Made by a program: the position numbers and the translations under genes
Assembly (NCBI RefSeq): GCF_022347725.1
Contig: NZ_JAKRGB010000007.1
Span: 124,001 to 188,000 of the forward strand
Length of the DNA stretch: 64,000 nucleotides
Direction of reading: 5' to 3'
Source: Ruegeria sp. Ofav3-42
Lineage (GTDB): Bacteria; Pseudomonadota; Alphaproteobacteria; Rhodobacterales; Rhodobacteraceae
Part shown: piece after piece, positions 1-8,576 of the stretch
Layout: every line of letters starts with the position of its first letter
Numbering within the stretch: the first letter of the stretch is position 1
Notes under the pieces: generated by a model
What the model saw: only the letters and a program-made list of their open reading frames with translations
The model's database searches: none
What the model was told of the DNA's origin: nothing

Positions 1-954
1 GCCTCTGTCGGAGTGGTCGCTGCGGCAACGGCTTTGACCCTGCGACTGAACGCGATGACCGGGTGGATCATGTGGGCGCTGACCAGCTTCTTCCGCCAGC
101 TTGGTGTTGTGGCCGAGGGGATGCAAACGATAGCCCAGCCCATTGACCTGTTGGATGCACCTGACGCCAAGCCCCTGCAGTTGGCCAAAGGCCAGATCGA
201 CATTTGCGATCTGTCGCACCATTACGGACGCAAAACCGGTGGTTTGGATCACGTAAACCTGACCATTCATCCCGGTGAGAAGATTGGCCTGATCGGGCGC
301 TCCGGCGCGGGTAAATCGACCCTAGTTAAGCTGCTTTTGCGGTTTTATGACGTCGAGCAGGGCGCAATTCTGATCGATGATCAGAATATCGCGAAAGTGA
401 CACAGGACAGTCTGCGCAGCCATATCGGTATGGTGCAGCAGGACAGTGCGTTGCTGCATCGCTCGGTGCGGGACAACATCCTGTATGGTCGTCCTGAAGC
501 AACCGAAGAGCAGATGATCGCGGCTGCAAAACAGGCCGAAGCGCATGAGTTCATCCTTGACCTGCAGGACCCTGAGGGGCGTACCGGCTATGACGCCCAT
601 GTAGGTGAACGCGGTGTGAAGCTGTCCGGTGGTCAACGCCAGCGGGTCACGCTGGCGCGGGTGATCCTGAAGGACGCTCCGATCTTGCTGTTGGACGAGG
701 CGACATCCGCCCTGGATTCCGAGGTCGAAGCCTCAATTCAGGAAACTCTCTACGGCATGATGCAAGGCAAAACCGTGATCGCCATCGCCCACCGTTTAAG
801 CACCATCGCGCAGATGGACCGCATTCTGGTCATGGATGGCGGCCGGATTGTGGAACAGGGCGGACATTCCGAGCTGTTGGCGCAAGGTGGGGTTTACGCT
901 CAGTTCTGGGCGCGGCAATCTGGCGGCTTCCTGAACCCGGAGGCCGCGGAATGA
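1..954 (+). CDS. ABC exporter half-transporter, C-terminal part (5' end outside window)
   Basis: The reading frame is open to the first base, so this is the C-terminal part (317 residues seen) of an MsbA-like ABC exporter with fused membrane and ATPase domains. The last membrane segments are followed by a full nucleotide-binding domain: Walker A GRSGAGKST near visible residue 100, signature LSGGQRQR near 209, Walker B ILLLDEATS near 228 and H-loop IAHRLST near 262. The stop overlaps the ATG of the next gene (ATGA), so the two are translationally coupled. The partner is a close paralogue, which suggests a heterodimeric exporter in the inner membrane. The substrate cannot be read from sequence; lipids, drugs or peptides are all possible. 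Confidence 0.93.
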   Translation, partial: ASVGVVAAATALTLRLNAMTGWIMWALTSFFRQLGVVAEGMQTIAQPIDLLDAPDAKPLQLAKGQIDICDLSHHYGRKTGGLDHVNLTIHPGEKIGLIGRSGAGKSTLVKLLLRFYDVEQGAILIDDQNIAKVTQDSLRSHIGMVQQDSALLHRSVRDNILYGRPEATEEQMIAAAKQAEAHEFILDLQDPEGRTGYDAHVGERGVKLSGGQRQRVTLARVILKDAPILLLDEATSALDSEVEASIQETLYGMMQGKTVIAIAHRLSTIAQMDRILVMDGGRIVEQGGHSELLAQGGVYAQFWARQSGGFLNPEAAE

Positions 955-2783
955 AGGTTACCGACCTGATCAACCCTTTCAAGAACATCGAAACGCCCCC
1001 ACCGCAAACACTGGGGGCGTTCATTCGCTGGTGCTTGTCAGGGGCCTGGCCGATGATATTCGTTGCGGCCTTCTTCTCGGCCATGGCGGGCGCGATGGAG
1101 GCCGGAACGGCCTGGGTTCTGGGTTTTGTAATCGACATTGCGACGACAAGCGGGCCAGATGACTTTCTGACTGCCAGCAACGTTTGGATGATGCTTGGGG
1201 CCGTGGCGTTTTTCATGGTGCTGCGCCCGATTTTGTTTGGTCTGTCGGCCTATTCGAACGCCTATGTTGTCATGCCGAATATCACGCCGCTGGTTCTGGC
1301 CAAGCTGAACCGGTGGACGCTGGGCCAGTCGGTGACCTATTTCGACGACGATTTTGCAGGTCGCATCGCGCAAAAACAGATGCAAACGTCTAACGCGATG
1401 GCCTCGGTGGTGTCCGAAACGATCAGCGCAATAGTGTTCGCTCTGGCCTCGCTTGTGGGCTCATTGCTTTTGTTAGGGTCTATTCATCCGCTGGTCATGT
1501 TGCCCTTTTCGGTTTGGCTGGCCGTGTATTTCCTGCTGATCCGCTGGTATCTGCCGCGCATCCGTAAACGGTCGGCCGCAAGGGCTGGCGCGCGCGCCAT
1601 GGTCTCGGGTCAGGTCGTCGACACGATCACCAACATCAAGACTGTCAAGCTGTTTGCCCATTCCGACTTCGAGGATCAGGCCGCGCGAAATTCCATGGTT
1701 GATCTGCGCGACAAGATGCTGGCATTCGGCAGCTTGTCGGCCAGCTTCCGTTTGATCCTGATGTTGCTGGCGGGGGTGCTGCCCGTTTTGTTGATCGGGG
1801 CGACCTTGTGGCTGTGGCAAGCCGGCGCTGCGACTGCCGGAGATATCGTGGCCGCAGGTGCCGTGTCGATCCGCATTGCACAGATGACGGGTTGGGTCAG
1901 TTTCACGTTGATGGGTCTTTATGCCAATGTGGGTGAGATCGAAAATGGCATGAAGACGCTGGCCAAACGTGAACGGGTTGAAGACCAGACCGACGCGACC
2001 GAGCTGTCAGTGCCCGAAGGCCAGATCACTTTTGATCATGTCAGCTTTGCCTATGGTCGGGATATTGGCGGTGTATCGGACGTAAACACGACCGTCAAAC
2101 GCGGCGAAAAGCTGGGGATTGTCGGTGCTTCCGGAGCCGGGAAATCGACCTTGGTTTCGTTGTTGCTCCGTCTTTACGACGGCGAAAAGGGCGCGATCTT
2201 GATCGACGGACAGGATGTTTCACACGTGACGCAGGACAGCCTGCGGCGCCAAATCGGTATGGTCACGCAGGAAACCGCGATGTTCAATCGCTCTGCGCGC
2301 GAGAACATCCTGTATGGTCGACCCGATGCGTCAGAGAATGAGATGATTGAGGCGGCCCAAAAAGCCGAAGCTCATGATTTTATCCTCAGCCTTCAGGATG
2401 CGCATGGTCGTACCGGGTATGACGCGCATCTGGGCGAGCGTGGCGTGAAGCTCAGCGGTGGTCAGCGGCAGCGCATTGCGCTGGCCCGCGCCATTCTCAA
2501 GGATGCGCCCATTCTGGTGCTGGATGAGGCAACCTCGGCGCTGGATTCCGAGGTTGAGGCGTCGATCCAGACGGCGCTGCATCGGGTGATGAAGGGTAAG
2601 ACCGTGCTGGCCATCGCGCACCGTCTGTCGACGCTCAGCGAGATGGACCGGATCATCGTTCTGGATCAGGGGCGCATCGTTGAGACCGGAACCCATGACG
2701 CGCTGTTAGAGCAGGGCGGTCTCTATGCCCGGTTCTGGCATCGCCAGTCAGGTGGGTTCATTCAGGCCGAGGCCGCCGAATAA
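951..2783 (+). CDS. ABC exporter, fused permease and ATP-binding protein
   Basis: Complete 610-residue half-transporter, the usual length for the MsbA/LmrA type. An N-terminal tail of about 25 residues leads into six hydrophobic segments up to about residue 320. The ATPase domain follows: Walker A GASGAGKST near 391, signature LSGGQRQR near 500, Walker B LVLDEATS near 521 and H-loop IAHRLST near 553. All catalytic elements look intact, so this half should hydrolyse ATP. The ATG lies inside the stop region of the preceding paralogue, giving a two-gene operon. The ATPase domains of the two genes are alike over long stretches, which points to tandem duplication. The transported substrate is unknown. 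Confidence 0.95.
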   Translation: MKVTDLINPFKNIETPPPQTLGAFIRWCLSGAWPMIFVAAFFSAMAGAMEAGTAWVLGFVIDIATTSGPDDFLTASNVWMMLGAVAFFMVLRPILFGLSAYSNAYVVMPNITPLVLAKLNRWTLGQSVTYFDDDFAGRIAQKQMQTSNAMASVVSETISAIVFALASLVGSLLLLGSIHPLVMLPFSVWLAVYFLLIRWYLPRIRKRSAARAGARAMVSGQVVDTITNIKTVKLFAHSDFEDQAARNSMVDLRDKMLAFGSLSASFRLILMLLAGVLPVLLIGATLWLWQAGAATAGDIVAAGAVSIRIAQMTGWVSFTLMGLYANVGEIENGMKTLAKRERVEDQTDATELSVPEGQITFDHVSFAYGRDIGGVSDVNTTVKRGEKLGIVGASGAGKSTLVSLLLRLYDGEKGAILIDGQDVSHVTQDSLRRQIGMVTQETAMFNRSARENILYGRPDASENEMIEAAQKAEAHDFILSLQDAHGRTGYDAHLGERGVKLSGGQRQRIALARAILKDAPILVLDEATSALDSEVEASIQTALHRVMKGKTVLAIAHRLSTLSEMDRIIVLDQGRIVETGTHDALLEQGGLYARFWHRQSGGFIQAEAAE

Positions 2784-2833
2784 AGCGTTATAAGGGGTTT
2801 TGTTGTGCGCAAAGCCCCGGTATCAGGCGCGCT

Positions 2834-4063
2834 ATGACGCAAACCTATACCATTACCCGCCTTGGCCATCAGGGCGACGGGATCTCCGATGGTCCTGTCT
2901 ATGCGCCACGCACCCTTCCGGGTGAGGTGGTCTCCGGAACGCTGCTGGGCCAGTTCCTGAGTGATATCCGCGTCGAAACGCCCTCTGACCAACGGGTCAA
3001 AGCGCCTTGTCGTCATTATAAGTCGTGCGGCGGATGTCAGTTGCAGCACGCCGCAGACGATTTCGTCGCAGACTGGAAGGTCGAGGTGGTGCGCAACGCG
3101 CTGACTGCGCAAGGGCTTGAGGCTGATATGCGCCCGATCCATACGTCGCCGGAGCGGTCTCGGCGCAGGGCTACAATCGCCGTGCGGCGGACCAAGAAGG
3201 GTACTCTGGCTGGGTTCCATGGTCGTGCCTCGGACACGATCACCGAAATCCCCGATTGCCACCTGCTGGATCTCGCCCTGATTGCAGCCATTCCGGTGGC
3301 CGAAGCACTGGCCGTTCTGGGCGGCAGCCGCAAGGGTGTGCTGGCCGTGACGCTGACACTGTCCGAAGGTGGGCTGGACGTCGCCGTCAAAGGCGGCAAA
3401 TCTTTGGACGGCCCGCTGGAATTGGCCTTGGCGCAGGCGACCGAGAAGCACGGTCTGGCCCGCCTCAGTTGGGATGGCGAAGTGATTGCCATGCGCCAGC
3501 CGCCGGTTCAGCGGTTCGGCGCTGCTGATGTCGTGCCGCCATCGGGCGCTTTCCTGCAGGCGACGAAGGACGGAGAACAGGCTCTATTACAGGCTGTTTC
3601 CGAGGCTACATCCGGTGCCAAACGCATCGTTGACCTGTTTGCCGGCTGCGGAACCTTCTCGCTGCCATTGGCTGAGACGGCCGAGGTTCACGCTGTCGAA
3701 GGCGAAGCGGCGATGACGCAGGCTCTGGATCAGGGGTGGCGCAGGGCCCAAGGCCTTAAACGGGTCACGACCGAGGCGCGCGATCTGTTCCGGCGCCCGT
3801 TGATGCCCGACGAGTTGAAGTCCTTTGACGCGGTTGTGATCGACCCGCCGCGCGCGGGGGCCGAGGCGCAGGTGGCCGAGCTGGCGCAGGCCTTGCGCCC
3901 GGTGATTGCCTATGTGTCCTGCAACCCGGTGACGTTCGCCCGCGACGCAAAAACCCTGGTTAACGCCGGGTACACCCTTGAATGGTTACAAGTCGTTGAC
4001 CAATTTCGATGGTCGTCACACACCGAACTTGCCGCACGTTTCATCCTGAACCCAAAAACCTGA
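2834..4063 (+). CDS. RlmD/RumA-like 23S rRNA (uracil-5-)-methyltransferase
   Basis: SAM-dependent RNA m5U methyltransferase of the TrmA/RumA family, 409 residues. An N-terminal TRAM-like region of about 50 residues is followed by the cluster-binding pattern C-x6-C-GGC (near residues 58-69), with a likely fourth cysteine in IPDCHLL near 141. Together these predict a 4Fe-4S cluster as in RumA. The catalytic domain has motif I VDLFAGCGTFS near 266, DPPR near 336 and the nucleophile motif SCNP near 361. The iron-sulfur cysteines favour RlmD or RlmC over TrmA; which uridine is modified cannot be told. A sodium channel gene follows after 15 bp. Confidence 0.88.
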   Translation: MTQTYTITRLGHQGDGISDGPVYAPRTLPGEVVSGTLLGQFLSDIRVETPSDQRVKAPCRHYKSCGGCQLQHAADDFVADWKVEVVRNALTAQGLEADMRPIHTSPERSRRRATIAVRRTKKGTLAGFHGRASDTITEIPDCHLLDLALIAAIPVAEALAVLGGSRKGVLAVTLTLSEGGLDVAVKGGKSLDGPLELALAQATEKHGLARLSWDGEVIAMRQPPVQRFGAADVVPPSGAFLQATKDGEQALLQAVSEATSGAKRIVDLFAGCGTFSLPLAETAEVHAVEGEAAMTQALDQGWRRAQGLKRVTTEARDLFRRPLMPDELKSFDAVVIDPPRAGAEAQVAELAQALRPVIAYVSCNPVTFARDAKTLVNAGYTLEWLQVVDQFRWSSHTELAARFILNPKT

Positions 4064-4078
4064 CAGGAGACTACCCGA

Positions 4079-4864
4079 ATGGGGATCACCCAACGCCTGC
4101 TGACCATTATCGAAGCGCCAGCTTTCGGGAAGTTCATTACCGGCGTCATCATCTTTAACGCGGTGCTTCTGGGGATGGAGACGTCGCCCACGTTGATGGA
4201 GGCTGTTGGGCCGCTGATCGTGACGCTGGACAGTCTTTGCCTGGCGATCTTTGTGGCCGAGATATTGATGAAACTGCTGGCATCCAGACGCAGTTTCTTC
4301 TCCAACGGCTGGAACGTTTTTGATTTCGTTATTGTCGGAATCGCGCTGGTCCCGGGTGGTTCGGGCCTGTCGGTGCTGCGCGCGTTGCGGATACTACGGG
4401 TGCTGCGGGTGATTTCGGTCGCGCCCCGCCTGCGCCGCGTGGTCGAAGGGTTCATCTCGGCCCTGCCGGGTATGGCCAGTGTGTTCCTGTTGATGGCAAT
4501 CCTGTTTTATATCGGCGCGGTGATCTCGACCAAGTTGTTCTCGCAGACTTTTCCGGATTGGTTCGGTGATTTGGGTCTGTCGGCCTATACGCTATTCCAG
4601 ATCATGACGCTGGAAAGCTGGTCGATGGGCATCGTGCGCCCGGTGATGGAGGTTTATCCCTACGCCTGGCTGTTCTTTGTCCCCTTTATCATGGTCACGA
4701 CCTTTGCGGTTGTGAACCTTTTGGTGGGCCTGATCGTGAACTCTATGCAGGACGCGCACCACGCCGAGGATGAAGTCAGAACGGATGCCTATCGCGACGA
4801 GGTATTGGAACGGCTGGAGTCCATCGAGCGCCACCTGCTTGAGCGGTCACACATCAAAAAGTGA
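4079..4864 (+). CDS. Voltage-gated sodium channel, NaChBac/NavAb type
   Basis: Single-domain six-helix ion channel of 261 residues, the length typical of bacterial Nav channels that form homotetramers in the inner membrane. S1-S3 span about residues 15-90. S4 carries arginines at every third position (LRALRILRVLRVISVAPRLR, about 99-118). The pore loop has the selectivity filter TLESWSM near 176, the sequence I recall for NavAb, and then S6 ending near 225. The C-terminal tail is charged and could form the usual coiled coil. The ATG has a good ribosome site (aggaga). The family conducts Na+; links to motility or pH response are known elsewhere and only inferred here. Confidence 0.92.
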   Translation: MGITQRLLTIIEAPAFGKFITGVIIFNAVLLGMETSPTLMEAVGPLIVTLDSLCLAIFVAEILMKLLASRRSFFSNGWNVFDFVIVGIALVPGGSGLSVLRALRILRVLRVISVAPRLRRVVEGFISALPGMASVFLLMAILFYIGAVISTKLFSQTFPDWFGDLGLSAYTLFQIMTLESWSMGIVRPVMEVYPYAWLFFVPFIMVTTFAVVNLLVGLIVNSMQDAHHAEDEVRTDAYRDEVLERLESIERHLLERSHIKK

Positions 4865-4915
4865 TTTCAGTTTTCGCGTTTTCTGGCATAATACCGAAAA
4901 AAAGAGCAGCAGGCA

Positions 4916-5440
4916 GTGAACATGGATCGTCGAGCATTCGGATTGGGCGCAATGGCAACGCTGAGCCTCTCAGCTTGTGCATCAGCAGGCCCCAGATTTC
5001 TGGCTTATGATGGACCCGAGGTGACCTCTTTGGTCATCAACAAGGGCGCGCGGAAGATGTATCTTCTGCACAACGAACACATTCTCAAGGAATACAAAGT
5101 TGATCTTGGTTTTGCCCCGACCGGCACCAAGACCAAGCGCGGTGACGGGCGCACGCCCGAAGGCAGCTATCTGATTGACCGCCGCAACCCCAACAGCCGC
5201 TATCACCTGTCGCTTGGGATTTCATACCCGAACTCTCAGGATATTGCGCAGGCCAAGGCAGCGGGCATTGATCCTGGTGGTGACATTTTCATCCATGGAC
5301 AGCCCAAAAAGCGGTCCGAGCGGAAGCGCGCCAAAAAGACTGCAGATTGGACTGCTGGCTGCATCGCCGTCAAAAACGACGAGATGGAAGAGATCTACGC
5401 GATGGTCAACAAAGGCACGCTGATCACTCTGCGTCCGTAA
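4916..5440 (+). CDS. YkuD-family L,D-transpeptidase, lipoprotein
   Basis: Small (174 residues) YkuD/ErfK-type L,D-transpeptidase domain protein. The N-terminus has a twin arginine (DRRAFGLG), a short hydrophobic stretch and a lipobox-like LSAC, so it is probably exported and lipid-anchored in the envelope. The catalytic motif has the histidine in IFIHGQ near 125 and the nucleophilic cysteine in TAGCIAV near 148. The family forms or remodels 3-3 peptidoglycan cross-links or attaches proteins to peptidoglycan. The listed start is GTG; an ATG two codons in (4922) is equally plausible. The 3' end overlaps the convergent sulfotransferase gene by 17 bp. Confidence 0.88.
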   Translation: MNMDRRAFGLGAMATLSLSACASAGPRFLAYDGPEVTSLVINKGARKMYLLHNEHILKEYKVDLGFAPTGTKTKRGDGRTPEGSYLIDRRNPNSRYHLSLGISYPNSQDIAQAKAAGIDPGGDIFIHGQPKKRSERKRAKKTADWTAGCIAVKNDEMEEIYAMVNKGTLITLRP

Positions 5441-6869
5441 GCGGTTTCCAGTTTCCGAACCCGAATTGCATATAGTCACGCTGGTAGGCCTCAGTTGCCA
5501 GCGTTTCCAGTTTGTCGTCATAGATGTCGCCCAATGTGAACGGGACGTCCGGTTCGCTGACGACCGGCCTTGGTGGCTCCGTGTGCCCCATCCGGCGCGC
5601 CAGATCGGGTAGGGCTGTAAGGATCTCCTCTTCCCGTAGGATCAGATCAGGCAGGGCGAAGGCTGATATCCCCTCAAGTATCTGCGATTGGCTGCACCAG
5701 GACCCATCCACACGCACGGCGGTTTGCATGGCAAGGTTCTGGCGCAGGAATGTCAGGAACGCGGAAAATGCCTCGTAATGCTGTTCGACGGGGTAATTGC
5801 CTTGACGCAACTGTCCGGGAATTGGAACCTTCATCCGGTTGCGCAGGAAGTTTCGGATTTTCAGATACGCGCCAGGCCCGGTGCTAAGGATATGCGCGCA
5901 AAAGGCGTGGTGCGCGCGCGCCAGAGGGTGCCGCAAAACGGTGAACTTTCTGTGCCCGGCATTGGACTGCAACCAATGACGGGTCTGCTTTCTGTTCTGG
6001 TTGGTGATCAAATCCCGGGCGTCGACCGCGTCCAACGCTGCCATCCAGCTTGTCACAGATTTTTCCAAGCCACCACGCACCGGAAGATACATGAGCGGAG
6101 TCTTTGGTGCGGCAACGTAGTTCGCGACAATCGGACGTCGGCGAGGTTCGAAGTTCGGGGTACTGTGCAGGTTGAAACTGTCGATCTGAGACAGTGCCTG
6201 CTCCATCTCGTCCGGGTTCGTGACCTTCGACAAGGCCGGTTCCGGGTTTTGCGGCTTCAACGTGTCGTCAATCGCCGAAAGCCTACCGGACACGCCTAAC
6301 CACGCGGCCAGACCGTTCAGAATGTCCAATTGGGTCAGATCGTCATAGGCGATGAAAAACGGCGATTGACCGCTTTTCTGCAAGCGCTGCGACAGTGTCA
6401 GATGGAACTCTTGTTGTCGGTTCAGGTATTTCACGAACCCTTCGGCATCGAACGCGACCTGCGCCTCGCGGCGGCGCTTTATGTTCTTCAGCTGCCACTG
6501 TTTCGTTTCCCGCGCGATTTTGAGCGAGACGTAACTGTCCAGCAGATTACGCGTCAGAATGATTTTGGCGCAGCGCGGATCATCCAAAACAGGCTCTAAC
6601 ACGCGTGGATCGTGGCCCTGAAAGAACCGAAATCCGTTCATTTCACCCGGTGCTTGCCGGATCGCCTGAAGCAGCGCGGTGGGATTTCGATCACGCTCTT
6701 CCAGCGAGATGCCCAGCAGACTATCGGATTTGAGCCGCCCGATGAAATGCGGGTTGAACGCCTCGCCAAAACAGGTGACGCCTTCGATCGCGTTCAGGTT
6801 AGCTTCAAGCAGGTTGGACCCGGTCCGCATGGCCGCAAGAATGATGAAATAGTCGAATTTGGCGGTCAT
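5424..6869 (-). CDS. Two-domain sulfotransferase (NodH/Stf0-like plus second module)
   Basis: 481 residues, long for one sulfotransferase. The N-terminal half begins with a strand and a PAPS-binding loop (ILAAMRTGSNLLEANL, about residues 10-25), as in Stf0/NodH-type enzymes. After about residue 245 the chain restarts with a hydrophobic strand, MYLPVRGG, and has a 3'-phosphate-binding-like TVLRHPLARAHHAF near 310, as in carbohydrate sulfotransferases. I read it as two sulfotransferase-like modules; the second may be inactive. It would move sulfate from PAPS to a surface glycan or lipid. It follows the branching glycosyltransferase gene after 6 bp. cysQ, which clears the PAP by-product, lies about 6 kb upstream in the same orientation. 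Confidence 0.8.
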   Translation of the reverse strand: MTAKFDYFIILAAMRTGSNLLEANLNAIEGVTCFGEAFNPHFIGRLKSDSLLGISLEERDRNPTALLQAIRQAPGEMNGFRFFQGHDPRVLEPVLDDPRCAKIILTRNLLDSYVSLKIARETKQWQLKNIKRRREAQVAFDAEGFVKYLNRQQEFHLTLSQRLQKSGQSPFFIAYDDLTQLDILNGLAAWLGVSGRLSAIDDTLKPQNPEPALSKVTNPDEMEQALSQIDSFNLHSTPNFEPRRRPIVANYVAAPKTPLMYLPVRGGLEKSVTSWMAALDAVDARDLITNQNRKQTRHWLQSNAGHRKFTVLRHPLARAHHAFCAHILSTGPGAYLKIRNFLRNRMKVPIPGQLRQGNYPVEQHYEAFSAFLTFLRQNLAMQTAVRVDGSWCSQSQILEGISAFALPDLILREEEILTALPDLARRMGHTEPPRPVVSEPDVPFTLGDIYDDKLETLATEAYQRDYMQFGFGNWKPLTDAE

Positions 6870-6875
6870 AAAGGG

Positions 6876-8576
6876 TTACTGCACCAGATAGGGTTTCCGG
6901 TACGGCCGGACCCGGTTTGCAAACGCGTCATCCGTTGGAAAGTCTCCCATGAGATAGGGGTGCATACCCTGATTTTTGAGGTTTTGCAGGAACTGGCCGA
7001 ACCCGGATAGGTCAACCATTTTGGGCGCTTCGGTCAGGTGGCTGTGGTGGGCGACGCCGGTTTCTTCGGCCACGGTTTGCAGAGGCTCGACCGGGGATTC
7101 GACGAAATCGGCCAAAGTCCATGTTCGAACACGTGCCTTTGTCCAGACCGACGACAGTATATCCAGCTGTTTGGTTTCGATCTGCTGAAGCCGGGCGGCC
7201 TCGGCCCGGATGTCGGCAAAGTTCATGTTCGACTGAAACAGCGGAATCGCCCAGGCTCCGGTAATGACCGAGATTTGCGCGTTCTTGTCCCGTGCAAGAA
7301 ACCAGTTGATCTCTTGCGTGTCTGCGGGGCCGAATTGAAAACACTGGCGCTCGCCCCGAGTGTTCCAGATCAGGTTCGAAATGAAGGCAGTTGGATTGTA
7401 GTCCCGAAGTTTCGCGCAATCGCTGAGGCCACCGTTGGTGACAGTCTCACCCCCGGCGAATTCGGCGCGTTCCGGGCCAAAAAGATGTCCGTGGACTCGT
7501 GTGCCCGTGACGTTTGCCAGCCAGGGTTCGAAATCCTCGAACAACTCGGTGAAACCCTGAAAAACCGAGTACGTGGCAGATGTCAGACCGTTTTCGTTCC
7601 CGTGACGGGGAAAACGACTTTGCATATACAGCCCGTCGCGGCCGCGCGTTCGCCGCTCAACCGCTTTTGAGAAGACCCGGTCAATCTTGCTAGGGTTGGG
7701 TTCGGCAGGCTTCATGGCTCCGGCCTGGTCGGTCAGAAAGGCCTGATACAGGCGATCCGCGTTGGGCCAGACTTTGCGGGCCACGAAACAGTCGGACCTG
7801 CGCAACAACTGCAGGTGATCGTCATAAAAGATATGCGGGCGACCTTGATAGTCGAACTTCGACAAGGTCAGCGACCGGCTTTCGATATGGGTAGAGTACA
7901 GACGGGCCAGCGTCTGGAAATAGCTCTCGTCGGGGATCCAGACTCGTCGGAAGTACCGATCATAAGCCTTGCGCCTCGGGTCCTGCAAGATGGCCGAAAG
8001 GGTTTGTCGTGTCAGACACCACCACTGGCTGCCCATATGCGGCATCAGCCCTTCGGGAATGCGGCGGCGAATGCGCAATGCGCGCTGCAGTTTCACATAG
8101 GCATCGAACAGCTTGCGGTTCTTGCGCCACGAAAAGGGAAACCGCAGGGTGAAGCGTTCCTGATCCAGCCCGCCAATGGTCCAGCTGACATCGGCGGTTG
8201 TGGCGCTTTCGATGAAATCCACACGCGGCCGATCCAAGAGGTAGTTGATCAACTCATCCACCGGTCGCAAAGGTAGGCAGGCCCCCGAAGACAGGAAAAC
8301 ATGGCGCACATCAGGAAAGGCCTCGAGCATCAGCTCGGCCGCGGATTGCGAGGCTGCGACAATTCCCCAGCCACCCCAGTCACAGACATGGCGGTGGGAA
8401 AACCGGATCAGCGGGTCATCCGAACATGCGGCAATGAAGTCGGTATAAACCTCTTTCGGGACTTTGCGATCCACGTGGATCACCACCGGGCAACCCGATG
8501 CCGTCCAGTGGCGCGCAACTTGCCCGGCCCGGTTTAGCGCAGTGTGCACCAGCATGACGACGCCCAGACTGCTCAC
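6876..8576 (-). CDS. Core-2/I-branching type beta-1,6-N-acetylglucosaminyltransferase-like protein
   Basis: 566 residues. The N-terminus (VVMLVHTALNRAGQVARHW, then VVIHVDRKV) and the following LSSGACLPLRPVDELINYL match the GT14 core-2/I-branching enzyme fold, about residues 1-290. The remaining 270 residues form a second domain of unknown function that I recall only from Rhodobacteraceae proteins of this type. Likely role: adding a branch sugar to a surface glycan. The GTG start overlaps the stop of the upstream family-2 glycosyltransferase (GTGA), and the sulfotransferase follows 6 bp downstream, so the three form one operon. No signal peptide or membrane segment is visible, so it should act in the cytoplasm. 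Confidence 0.82.
   Translation of the reverse strand: MSSLGVVMLVHTALNRAGQVARHWTASGCPVVIHVDRKVPKEVYTDFIAACSDDPLIRFSHRHVCDWGGWGIVAASQSAAELMLEAFPDVRHVFLSSGACLPLRPVDELINYLLDRPRVDFIESATTADVSWTIGGLDQERFTLRFPFSWRKNRKLFDAYVKLQRALRIRRRIPEGLMPHMGSQWWCLTRQTLSAILQDPRRKAYDRYFRRVWIPDESYFQTLARLYSTHIESRSLTLSKFDYQGRPHIFYDDHLQLLRRSDCFVARKVWPNADRLYQAFLTDQAGAMKPAEPNPSKIDRVFSKAVERRTRGRDGLYMQSRFPRHGNENGLTSATYSVFQGFTELFEDFEPWLANVTGTRVHGHLFGPERAEFAGGETVTNGGLSDCAKLRDYNPTAFISNLIWNTRGERQCFQFGPADTQEINWFLARDKNAQISVITGAWAIPLFQSNMNFADIRAEAARLQQIETKQLDILSSVWTKARVRTWTLADFVESPVEPLQTVAEETGVAHHSHLTEAPKMVDLSGFGQFLQNLKNQGMHPYLMGDFPTDDAFANRVRPYRKPYLVQ

Noticed and set aside
2794-2818. GGGGTTTTG/CAAAGCCCC hairpin after the ABC exporter pair
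   Set aside because: One mismatch and no T run; too weak to call a terminator.
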